DNA of 64,000 nucleotides from DATATJ01 sp963789075 (GTDB taxonomy: Bacteria; Acidobacteriota; Vicinamibacteria; Vicinamibacterales; CAVVIG01): assembly GCA_963789075.1 (NCBI GenBank), contig CAWBJQ010000003.1:972097-1036096 (forward strand), in the 5' to 3' direction. Below, piece by piece: positions 19,714-27,743 of the stretch (its first letter is position 1; every line of letters begins with the position of its first letter). Position numbers and translations under genes: made by a program. The notes beneath the pieces were generated by a model. The model saw nothing but the letters and a program-made list of their open reading frames with translations. It did no database searches and was not told the origin of the DNA.

Positions 19714-20220
19714 ATGTCTGTGGTCGTGCGGCATTTCAGAACGCTCGTGATGGCGATGATGTTCGCGACGCTGGTCGAGACGTTCGGATTTCAATTCGTG
19801 CGCATCGAGGGCCAGAGCATGGAGCCGACGTTGGAGCATCACGATCGGCTCGTCGTCGACAGGGTCGCGTACGAGGTCGGGATTCCGCGGCCGGGGGACA
19901 TCGTCACGTTGTACTACCCGCCGGACCCGACCCGGGTCTTCGTGAAGCGGGTGATCGCGGAGGAAGGGCAGGCGGTGCGCATCGTTGACGGCCGCGTGTT
20001 CGTGGACGGCAAGCGTCTGAACGATACATATGTGACGCCTGCGTATCGGAGCGACGACGACTGGGGCCCCAGGCGTGTGCCGCTCGGTTATTACTTCGTG
20101 ATGGGGGATCACCGGAACGACAGCTCGGACAGCCGCGAGTGGGGCATGGTGCCGAGGCGGTACATCGTCGGCAAGGTGATGGCGCGCTTGTGGCCGCTGC
20201 AGGAGCTGCGGCTGTTCTGA
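19714..20220 (+). CDS. lepB: Signal peptidase I
   Basis: Membrane-bound serine/lysine protease that removes signal peptides outside the inner membrane. There is one N-terminal membrane helix (TLVMAMMFATLVETFGF). The nucleophile is S35 in EGQSMEPTL, and the general base is K78 in FVKRVIAEEGQ. Box E reads MGDHRNDSSDSREWG. The 168-residue form from ATG 19714 has GGAG upstream and starts close to the membrane helix; an upstream GTG at 19591 would add an unlikely arginine-rich leader. The last CDS before the tRNA. Confidence 0.92.
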   Translation: MSVVVRHFRTLVMAMMFATLVETFGFQFVRIEGQSMEPTLEHHDRLVVDRVAYEVGIPRPGDIVTLYYPPDPTRVFVKRVIAEEGQAVRIVDGRVFVDGKRLNDTYVTPAYRSDDDWGPRRVPLGYYFVMGDHRNDSSDSREWGMVPRRYIVGKVMARLWPLQELRLF

Positions 20221-20378
20221 CGTAAGCGTGTGCGGGTCAGGCGGGCGACGTGGTCGGGTGCGTGAGACGCCGAGGGGCCCGTTTGCGGTCGCGGCGAGAC
20301 GGTCGACGGTCGATCGCCTTGCGCGGGAGTCGACCGAGACGCTAGTATTGAGGCTCGATCTTTCACAGCCCGCCACGT

Positions 20379-20453
20379 TCCTCAGTAGCTCAACGGCAGA
20401 GCATCCGGCTGTTAACCGGAGGGTTGCTGGTTCGAATCCAGCCTGAGGAGCCA
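20379..20453 (+). tRNA. tRNA-Asn (GUU)
   Basis: A complete cloverleaf: acceptor TCCTCAG (20379-20385) pairs with CTGAGGA (20443-20449), followed by G and an encoded CCA (20451-20453). The anticodon loop CTGTTAA places GTT at 20411-20413. The T-loop GGTTCGAATCC is canonical. This is the intact copy; its 3' 46 bases recur at 62256-62301. Confidence 0.97.
20408..20453 (+). repeat. attL: tRNA-Asn 3' end direct repeat of the 41.8-kb island
   Basis: These 46 bases, from the anticodon loop to the CCA end, are identical to 62256-62301 in the same orientation, and the identity stops on both sides. Integrase-mediated insertion into a tRNA 3' end leaves exactly this: an intact tRNA at one end and a 3' fragment at the other. 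After both copies comes a loosely similar AAATCAAC/ACTT sequence, hinting at related element ends. Confidence 0.88.
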
Positions 20454-20923
20454 ATCGTCCTGCAAATTCAACGACTTACGGCGTCCGATTTTTCGGATGG
20501 GCGCAGCGTGACGCCGATTGTGACGTAACCCCTTCGAATCGCTTGTGCGGCACTCGTTCGACGTGGGAATTTGGTTCGGAAAACAGTCGGTTGTCCGATG
20601 TCGATTCGGCACGAAATAGGAGGGTTGTTCCGCGATTGAACGCGATGGCTGTTGCTGAGCCTTTTCGGATTCTCGCGACCTCGCCGCAGGTTGAATTGCC
20701 GTCGACGTTGTCGCGCTTCGATCTCGGTTCTTGATTCCGCCAGAGAAATACGACTCTCAAGAAGTTCGAGGATGCGCGGGCTTTGGGCGCATTCTTGTTA
20801 CTTGTGCCGCGATTCAGTGCGAGGGAGTCTCAAGAAACCGGTCACGCGTGGGTGGCCGCATGTTTCGATCTCAATCGAAGTGCCGACGTCGCGCGAGATC
20901 GCCTGACCCGTGTAGATGGTGCG
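20454..20923. other. 470 bases at the left island end without a recognisable gene
   Basis: No reading frame here has a recognisable product. The 13-mer TGTGACGTAACCC at 20519-20531 recurs at 62118-62130 near the other end of the island, within a slightly longer similar stretch. On the minus strand both copies read VTS-containing peptides, possibly the last trace of an integrase gene, but this is too short to prove. Confidence 0.5.
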
Positions 20924-21408
20924 TTATCGCGCGTCGCGGACGAGATCGTGCAGCGCCTGTTGGAAAGGTGCCTTGCCGTCCAGGTACGGTTGCCAGTCGC
21001 GTTCAAAAGCCGATCGCTCGGCTGGCGGCAGCTGGTCGTATCGATCGACGTACGGCTGATACCCGGGACGCCCGGTGTTTGCTAGCTAGCTCGCGCCGCG
21101 CTACCGCGCTGCTCGTGAACATGATCATCAGGTGCCACAGGTTTGGTGAAACTGCGAGCTTCTGACGCCGACACTCGTCTTCAATCATCGCCCTGACGAG
21201 ACCTTCGACTGACGACGCATGCGATGCCTCGTGGAACAGGAGCTCGAGCGGCGCATCGCCGGTGTTTCGCCGACTGGCGGCGCCGGCTTGAATGTGCCGC
21301 GGCAAAACCGGCCGGTCCAACATGCGTGTCGGCGGAGTTGGGGCCGATCTCGCCGACGGCGTCGACAAGATACGGCTCGCGCGGCCATACGATGTGGTAT
21401 AGGCCCGG
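20924..21408 (-). pseudogene. Fragment of a protein with a LFHEASHA motif, 5' end lost
   Basis: Read on the minus strand with corrections, the pieces give GLYHIVWPREPYLVDAVGEIGP, then GDAPLELLFHEASHASSVEGLV, then NLWHLMIMFTSSAVARREL, then PGYQPYVDRYDQLPPAERSAF, ending QALHDLVRDAR at 20924. HEASH resembles a zinc-protease HExxH helix but lacks the exact spacing (H-E-A-S-H fits HExxH). I believe this is an uncharacterised secreted bacterial family. The N-terminus is replaced by the transaldolase start, and a tandem 4-base duplication (GCTAGCTAGC, 21081-21090) shifts the frame. Confidence 0.6.
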
Positions 21409-21679
21409 TGAGATCCTCGAGCGCGAGCTCGAAGAACAGCGCCTCACCGACCGTGCCTGCGCGGGTGTTCTGGCGAATCGCGTCGTCGTAGAAGTGGCTG
21501 TTCTCGATCGCGTGATCGAAAATCGTCGGGTTCGACGTCAGTCCGGTCACCGACCACTCATCAATGTACTGCCGAAGCGTGCCGCTGGTCAGCAGTCCGC
21601 GCGTGATGTTGTCGAGCCACAGGCTCTGGCCGAGATTGTGAAGCCGCGTGGTCGCATTCGCTTTGATATCCGTCGCCAT
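21409..21679 (-). pseudogene. tal: Transaldolase, first 90 residues only
   Basis: The N-terminus is clear transaldolase: MATDIKANATTRLHNLGQSL, LWLDNITRGLLTSG, WSVTGLTSNPTIFDHAI, and EALFFELALEDLT. Similarity stops there and the sequence continues into the HEASH-type fragment in another frame. The Schiff-base lysine, which lies in the missing part, is absent, so the fragment cannot be an active transaldolase. It follows zwf on the minus strand, the normal gnd-zwf-tal order of this pathway module. Confidence 0.82.
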
Positions 21680-23085
21680 GGGACCCTCACACGTTCAGGT
21701 TCGACGCTATCGGGGATGCCGGGCTCGATCCAGCCGCCAATGTTCGCCGCGATCCGCTCGGCCTCGACGGGTCCCCAGCTGCCGCCATCGTATTCGTACA
21801 GCGCCTCGTCGCGTTTCAGGATCGGGTCCACGATGCGCCACGCCGCCTCGACGCCAGCCTCGCTCCCGAAGAGCGTGTGGTCCCCGCGCAACGCGTCGCC
21901 CAGGAGGCGTTCGTACGGCTCCATCTCATCGCCCGGGTGGCGGTGTTCAATCAGACGGACGTCTTCGCCGATCATCGCTTCGCCGGGCGCCTTGATTCGG
22001 GCGGTCAATGCAATGGAGACGTCCGGACTCAACCGAAAGCCGATCTCGTTGGGGCGACCCGCTGCCTGCGAATCGAACAGGGCGTGCGCCGGCGACTTGA
22101 ACCTGACGTGCACCTCGGTGAAGGTGGCCGCCAGGCTCTTGCCGGTGCGGATCAAGAACGGCACCCCGGTCCATCGAGGGTTCTCGATCGCGAGGCGCGC
22201 GGCGACGTAGGTTTCGACGCGCGAATCCGGCGCGACCCCGTCTTCGGTTCGGTACCCGCGATACTGCCCACGGACCACCTCGGAAGCGCGCAGGGGTCGG
22301 ACCGCCTTCAGCAACGCCACTCTGGCGGCGTCGATCGCCTGGCCGTCGCCCGTCGTCGGCCGGTCCATCGCGAGGAGCGAGAGGACCTGCAACAAGTGAT
22401 TCTGGAAGACGTCTCGAACGGCGCCGACGCCCTCGTAGAAACCGCCGCGGCCGCGCACGCCGAATGTTTCCGCCATGGTGATTTGCGCGCTCTCGACGTA
22501 CTCGGCATTCCAGATCGGCTCCAGAAACGCGTTGGCGAACCGGAAATACAGAAGGTTCTGGACCGGCTCTTTGCCGAGGAAATGATCGATGCGGTAGACG
22601 GCCGGCTCAGGAAACGATTGGTGGATGGTCGCGTTGAGAGCCTTGGCCGACGCCAGGTCACGACCGAATGGTTTTTCCACGACCACACGGGCCTCCGCGG
22701 CACAACCCGACCGTGCCAAGCCCGATGCGACGGTACCGAACAAACTTGGCGGAATCGCCAGATAGAACAGCGGCCGTTCGGCCGAGCCGAGCGCCTGCCG
22801 CAATTTATCGAACGTGGCAGGCTCCTGGTAGTCACCGGCCACGTAGGAGAGTCGCGTCGCTAACCTCGCAAATGCCTCAGGGTCCAGACCTCCATGCGCG
22901 GCGATGCTTTGTTGCGCACGCGCTCGCAGTTGTTCGACCGTCCAGTCCGGCTTCGCAACGCCGATGACCGGGACGTCCAAATGGCCGCGGCGGGTCATCG
23001 CCTGCAGGGCGGGGAAGATCTGCTCGTAGGCGAGATCGCCGGTCGCACCGAACAACACCAAGGCGTCCGAACGGGGCTCCGGCAT
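21589..23085 (-). CDS. zwf: Glucose-6-phosphate 1-dehydrogenase
   Basis: First enzyme of the oxidative pentose-phosphate pathway, oxidising glucose 6-phosphate to 6-phosphogluconolactone. The nucleotide-binding motif is LVLFGATGDLAYEQIFPAL; the basic residue often found after GDLA is Tyr/Glu here, so cofactor preference may differ from classical NADP enzymes. The substrate site RIDHFLGKEPVQNLLYFRFAN is intact. The frame runs 91 bases into tal; a TGA in another frame at 21687-21689, just before the tal ATG, is probably the real stop. Four bases separate it from gnd, so they form one operon. Confidence 0.93.
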   Translation of the reverse strand: MPEPRSDALVLFGATGDLAYEQIFPALQAMTRRGHLDVPVIGVAKPDWTVEQLRARAQQSIAAHGGLDPEAFARLATRLSYVAGDYQEPATFDKLRQALGSAERPLFYLAIPPSLFGTVASGLARSGCAAEARVVVEKPFGRDLASAKALNATIHQSFPEPAVYRIDHFLGKEPVQNLLYFRFANAFLEPIWNAEYVESAQITMAETFGVRGRGGFYEGVGAVRDVFQNHLLQVLSLLAMDRPTTGDGQAIDAARVALLKAVRPLRASEVVRGQYRGYRTEDGVAPDSRVETYVAARLAIENPRWTGVPFLIRTGKSLAATFTEVHVRFKSPAHALFDSQAAGRPNEIGFRLSPDVSIALTARIKAPGEAMIGEDVRLIEHRHPGDEMEPYERLLGDALRGDHTLFGSEAGVEAAWRIVDPILKRDEALYEYDGGSWGPVEAERIAANIGGWIEPGIPDSVEPERVRVPWRRISKRMRPRGFTISARACGSTTSRADC

Positions 23086-23089
23086 GCCG

Positions 23090-24109
23090 CTATTTTTCTA
23101 CGGGGCGCTCGATGTGGCCACCAAACTGGAAACGCATCGCCGACAGCAGACGATCGGGAAAGTCGTCTTCACCGCGAGAACTGAACCGCTGAAACAGCGC
23201 GGCGGTCAAGACAGGCGCTGGAGTGGACGTTTCGATGGCGGCGTTGGCGGTCCAGCGGCCCTCGCCGGAGTCGGACACGCGACCGGAAAACTGTTGCAGG
23301 TCCGGATGTTCAGCGAGCGCTCGAGCTGTGAGATCGAGCAGCCAGGAGCCGATGACGCTTCCGCGCCGCCACACTTCAGCGACGTCGGGCAACGCCACGT
23401 CATATTGATAGAGTTCGGGATGAGCGAGCGGAGCGGTCTCGGCATTCACCGGCCGCGCACGCTTGCCCACGTTGGCGTGCGCCAGGATGTTGAAACCTTC
23501 GGCGTATGCGGCCATGAGGGCGTATTCGATCCCGTTGTGGACCATCTTCACAAAGTGTCCCGCGCCGGAGGGACCACAGTGCAGGTACCCCTCCTCGGCG
23601 GTGCCCTTCCTGGCGTCGCGTCCCGGCGTGCGCGACGCGGCTTGAACGCCGGGAGCGAGGGTCTTGAAGATTGGGTCGAGATGGGCCACCGCCGCGGCGT
23701 TGCCGCCAATCATGAGGCAGTATCCGCGATCGACTCCCCAGACGCCGCCACTCACGCCCGCGTCAAGGTAATGAATTCCTGTGGCATCGAGTGCCTTGGC
23801 ACGCCGGATATCGTCGACGTAGTGCGAGTTCCCGCCATCGACGACGATGTCGCCTGATTGCAGGTGCGGCGACAGTTCGTGCAGCGTCGTGTCGACGACG
23901 GCTGCGGGGACCATCAACCACACCACCCGCGGGGTGTCGAGCTTCTTCATGAACTCGTCGATCGAGTTCGATCCTGTGGCGCCTTGCTGCGCCAACGACG
24001 TGACGCTTGCGGGTTGGGAATCGAATACCACGCAGGCGTGCCCACCGCCGATGAGGCGGCGCACCATGCTGCCGCCCATCCGTCCGAGGCCGATCATCCC
24101 CACTTGCAT
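23090..24109 (-). CDS. gnd: 6-phosphogluconate dehydrogenase, decarboxylating (short form)
   Basis: Oxidatively decarboxylates 6-phosphogluconate to ribulose 5-phosphate. At 339 residues it is the shorter GndA/YqeC-like type, often NAD-preferring. It has the Rossmann motif MQVGMIGLGRMGGSMVRRL, the substrate motif DAGVSGGVWGVDRGYCLMIGG, and the catalytic region GPSGAGHFVKMVHNGIEYALM with the lysine and asparagine. First gene of the minus-strand gnd-zwf-tal operon; a copy of the island promoter box lies 52 bases upstream. Confidence 0.94.
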   Translation of the reverse strand: MQVGMIGLGRMGGSMVRRLIGGGHACVVFDSQPASVTSLAQQGATGSNSIDEFMKKLDTPRVVWLMVPAAVVDTTLHELSPHLQSGDIVVDGGNSHYVDDIRRAKALDATGIHYLDAGVSGGVWGVDRGYCLMIGGNAAAVAHLDPIFKTLAPGVQAASRTPGRDARKGTAEEGYLHCGPSGAGHFVKMVHNGIEYALMAAYAEGFNILAHANVGKRARPVNAETAPLAHPELYQYDVALPDVAEVWRRGSVIGSWLLDLTARALAEHPDLQQFSGRVSDSGEGRWTANAAIETSTPAPVLTAALFQRFSSRGEDDFPDRLLSAMRFQFGGHIERPVEK

Positions 24110-24160
24110 GCTGATGGGCTCCCTCTCATAGCGTAACGGCGTCCAGCTTGGCTGGCACAG

Positions 24161-24183
24161 CCATCATCGATGATGCGTTGAAA
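24161..24183 (-). promoter_or_regulatory. Island promoter box G, toward gnd
   Basis: Reading minus, TTTCAACGCATCATCGATGA matches the island box (ACAAACGCATCATTG) for CAACGCATCAT, then diverges. Its second half forms a perfect palindrome, CATCATCGATGATG. It is the weakest of the seven copies: the -35 TTG is not preserved. It faces away from box A in the same divergent intergenic region. Confidence 0.45.
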
Positions 24184-24298
24184 CTGGAAACCACACAATG
24201 ACACCCGCGTCCCGCCTGATGAGACAACCGTCCTGCGCATCGGACGCCGCACCAGCTGATCCGCTGGACGGCGGACCAGACGACCGTATCGCCACGCA

Positions 24299-24342
24299 GT
24301 ACAAACGCATCATTGTCGAAACGGTGCCGCGCGTTGCATAAG
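24299..24342 (+). promoter_or_regulatory. Island promoter box A, toward the slipin-tkt genes
   Basis: GTACAAACGCATCATTGTCG ends in TTGTCG at 24313-24318, which serves as a -35 hexamer. After 18 bases comes CATAAG at 24337-24342 as a -10. The upstream 15 bases (CGTATCGCCACGCA) are nearly the same as in box B. Predicted transcription start near 24349, about 26 bases before the slipin ATG. Confidence 0.6.
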
Positions 24343-24374
24343 AGGAGCTGGGTTCCGCTTCAGTACGGCACGCC

Positions 24375-25160
24375 ATGAATTCGAACGCCGCTCTGCCCTT
24401 GGCGATTATCGCCATCGTCTTCTTGATCTGGCTCTTCAACTGTCTGAACATCCTGCGGGAGTACGAACGGGCTGTGGTGTTCCGCCTGGGTCGCGTGCTG
24501 AAGAAAGAAAAAGGGCCGGGCCTCGTCCTCATCTTCTGGCCGATCGATAAAATCGTGACAGTCTCGCTGCGTGTCGTGACGTGGGACGTCCCGCCTCAGG
24601 ACGTGATCACGCGCGACAACGTCTCGCTGAAGGTGAATGCCGTCGTCTATTTCCGAGTCGTCAGCGCCACCAAGGCCATCATCGAGGTCGAGAACTTTCG
24701 GTACGCCGTGGAGCACGCGGCACAGACCGGCCTGCGCACGGTGCTCGGCGAAGTGGAGTTGGATGATCTCCTGGCGCAGCGCGAGAAGCTGAATGTTCGG
24801 CTCCAAACGATTCTCGACGAGCAAACGGAAGTGTGGGGCGTCAAGGTCACGCAGGTGCAGGTCAAGCAGGTGGACCTGCCGCAGGAGATGCAACGCGCGA
24901 TCGCAGCGCAGGCCGAGGCGGAGCGCGAGCGACGAGCCAAGATTATCGCGGCCGAAGGAGAGTTCCAGGCGTCTGCCAAGCTGGCGGAGGCGGCGGCGGT
25001 CTTGAACCGCGAGCCGGTGGCCATCACGCTGAGATATCTTCAGACGCTGATTGAGATCGGCACCGAGAAGAACACCACCATCGTGTTTCCGCTGCCACTC
25101 GATCTACTCGGCGGTCTCGGTAAGCTGGGTGCGAGCGCCGCATCACGATCCGAGGCCTGA
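24375..25160 (+). CDS. Slipin/stomatin-like SPFH protein
   Basis: Membrane scaffold protein of the prohibitin family. A single N-terminal hydrophobic segment (LPLAIIAIVFLIWLFNCLNI) is followed by the SPFH domain. Family hallmarks include REYERAVVFRLGRVLKKEKGP, the DVPPQDVITRDNVSLKVNAV strand pair, and a charged coiled-coil (QRAIAAQAEAERERRAKII). At 261 residues it is full length. It is usually paired with an NfeD protease-like gene, which is absent here. Its role in this pathway island is unclear; 28 bases separate it from tkt. Confidence 0.9.
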   Translation: MNSNAALPLAIIAIVFLIWLFNCLNILREYERAVVFRLGRVLKKEKGPGLVLIFWPIDKIVTVSLRVVTWDVPPQDVITRDNVSLKVNAVVYFRVVSATKAIIEVENFRYAVEHAAQTGLRTVLGEVELDDLLAQREKLNVRLQTILDEQTEVWGVKVTQVQVKQVDLPQEMQRAIAAQAEAERERRAKIIAAEGEFQASAKLAEAAAVLNREPVAITLRYLQTLIEIGTEKNTTIVFPLPLDLLGGLGKLGASAASRSEA

Positions 25161-25188
25161 ACAATCTGGAGAGCGCGAGGTGTCGAGG

Positions 25189-27262
25189 ATGGCGGATCAG
25201 GACCAGCTCTGTATCAACACGATCCGGATGCTGTCGATCGACGCGGTTCAAAAGGCGAACTCCGGGCATCCCGGCATGCCGATGGGCGCGGCGACGATGG
25301 CCTACATCCTGTGGACGCGCCACCTGCGGCACAATCCGAAGAATCCGGCGTGGCCCGACCGCGACCGGTTCGTGCTCTCGGCCGGGCACGCCAGTGCGCT
25401 GCTCTACAGTCTGCTGTTTCTGACCGGCTACGACCTCACGATGGAAGACCTCGAGCAGTTCCGGCAGTGGGAGAGCCGAACGCCCGGTCATCCTGAGCGC
25501 GGGTGCACGCCCGGCGTCGAGGTCACCACGGGACCGCTCGGTCAGGGGTTCGGCAACAGCGTCGGCATGGCGATCGCGGAGCGGTGGCTGGCGGCGACCT
25601 TCAATCGTCATGGCGACGATGTCGTGGACCACTACACCTATGTCCTCGCCAGCGACGGCGACATGATGGAAGGGGTTGCCGCGGAAGCGGCGTCGCTCGC
25701 CGGCACCTTTCGGCTCGGTCGTCTGATCGTGCTCTACGACGCGAACCTGATCACGCTCTCCGCGACGACGAACCTCACATTTTCGGAGGACGTCGGCGCG
25801 CGCTTCGAAGCCTACGGCTGGCACGTGCAGCGGATCGACGGGCAGGACGTGGCGGCCGTCGATGCGGCGCTGACCGCCGCACGCGCCGTCGAGGATCGAC
25901 CGTCGCTGATCGTGGCGCGCACGCATATCGGCTACGGCAGCCCGCACAAGCAGGACACGTGGCACGCGCACGGCGAGCCGCTCGGTGTCGAGGAGGTGCG
26001 CCTGACGAAGCGCGCACTTGGATGGCCTGAGGATCGCCGTTTCTATGTGCCCGACGAGGCGCTGCGCGAGTTTCGAGCGTCCATCGAGCGAGGCGCCGAA
26101 CTCGAGGCGGCGTGGCGGCGCCGCGTCGACGCGTACGCGATCGCGCATCCCGACCTGGCGGCACAATTTGCGCGCACGCTCGCCGGGGAACTGCCCGAAG
26201 GCTGGGAGGCGCACCTGCCGACCTTCACGTCGGCGGACGGCGAGATGGCGACGCGCGACGCCGGAGGGTCGGTGATCAACGCACTGGCCGGCATCGTGAC
26301 GAACCTGGTCGGCGGTTCAGCCGACCTCGATCCGTCAACGCGCACGGCGATGACAGGATGCGGCGATTTCGAGAGCCCGCTCGCGCCTCAGGCCGGTGGC
26401 GCGTTGCCGACCCAGGGCACGGCCGGCGGCGTGTGGGGGTACGCGGGCCGAAATATTCACTTCGGGCTTCGCGAGCACGCCATGGCCGCCGCGATGACCG
26501 GGATGGCGCTCCACGGCGGGGTTGCTTCCATTTTGCGCGACCTTCCTGTCGTTCTCGGACTACATGCGGCCCAGCATCCGGCTTGCGGCGTTGAGCAAGG
26601 CGCCCGTGATCTATATCTGGACCCACGACAGCATCGCGCTGGGGGAGGACGGCCCGACGCATCAGCCTGTCGAGCAGTTGGCAGGTCTCCGCGCCATGCC
26701 CAACATGATGGTCGTGCGGCCGAGCGACGCCACCGAAACCGTGGAGGCGTGGCGCGTGGCGCTCCAGCATACGAACGGTCCTGTCGGGCTCGTGCTCACG
26801 CGTCAGAAGCTGCCCGTGCTGGATCGCGCGAAGCTTGCCTCGGCATCGGGCCTGGCGCAGGGCGCGTACATCCTCACAGAGACCAGTGCATTGCCGCCGG
26901 AGGTGATCCTGATTGCCACGGGCTCGGAGGTCTCGCTCGCACTTGAGGCGCACAAGCGGCTCGCCGGCGACGGGATCCGCAGCCGGGTCGTGTCGATGCC
27001 CTGCTGGGAGTTGTTCGACGCGCAGCCGCAGTCCTATCGCGACGCGGTTCTTCCACCGAGCGTCCGTGCGCGTGTGAGCATCGAGGCGGCGGCGCCGTTC
27101 GGATGGGAACGCTACGTCGGTCCCGAGGGCGCGATCATCGGCGTCAACGGCTTCGGCGCATCGGCACCGGGACCCATCGTGATGCGCGAGTTCGGCTTCA
27201 CGCCGGAGCACGTCGTCGAGACCGCGAAAGGCCTGCTGAACACAGAACAGGAGATTCTCATC
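25189..27262 (+). CDS. tkt: Transketolase, one frameshift
   Basis: Thiamine-diphosphate enzyme moving two-carbon units in the non-oxidative pentose-phosphate pathway. The N-terminal part shows NSGHPGMPMGAATMAYILW, the ThDP motif SDGDMMEGVAAEAASLAG ending in LYDAN, and ARTHIGYGSPHKQDTWHAHG. A surplus G near 26524 shifts the frame; the rest resumes with LPFCATFLSFSDYMRPSIRL, then SIALGEDGPTHQPVEQ and the C-terminal domain ending near VVETAKGLL. No stop separates it from the following acidic small protein in the present sequence, so the end at 27262 is an estimate. The start ATG 25189 was chosen over upstream in-frame codons because conserved sequence begins there. Confidence 0.9.
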
Positions 27263-27541
27263 GTGACGCGAGATAGGGACGTGCAGTTGGATGAGCTCGA
27301 TCACGACTCCGGCCAAGTCGGACCGGACAGCGGAGGTCAATCGGGCGACACGCAAGGACTGTCGGAGATCGCGGATGCAGCCGATGAGAGCGTCGAAGAA
27401 CTGGCCGACACTGGCCAAGCTTACGAGGCTGAGGTCATTGAGGGCGTGGAGGATGCGGCTGACCATCCGGAGAAACCTGTACACACCCGTGAGGATCAGA
27501 GCCGACCACCAGATATCGCGTCAGATAGCGGTTCGGAATAA
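27263..27541 (+). CDS. Small acidic protein after tkt, unknown function
   Basis: GTG 27263 has AGGAGA at 27249-27254, eight bases upstream, and opens a 92-codon, strongly acidic and glycine-poor frame (LDELDHDSGQVGPDSGGQ, then SVEELADTGQAYEAEVIEG). It is predicted to be mostly disordered. It reads in the same frame as the preceding transketolase without a stop, so either the two overlap because of an indel or they are fused. I do not recognise a named domain. Similar hydrophilic sequence trails the pgl gene of this island. Confidence 0.55.
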   Translation: MTRDRDVQLDELDHDSGQVGPDSGGQSGDTQGLSEIADAADESVEELADTGQAYEAEVIEGVEDAADHPEKPVHTREDQSRPPDIASDSGSE

Positions 27542-27743
27542 CGTCTTAATGCATATTGGCAGTTTATCGGTGGGATGCACCGCGTTCAAAGGAGTTGGTG
27601 ATGACGACGCGAATGGTCATCGATCGTTTCAAACGAGATAATCGAGCCGCGAGATGGCCCGCTCCATGTAGAAATCGCCGAGCGCTGACACTGAGAGGAA
27701 GGCTCGGACGAGCGGTTGTCGAATTCGTGCAATTACCTGGCGA

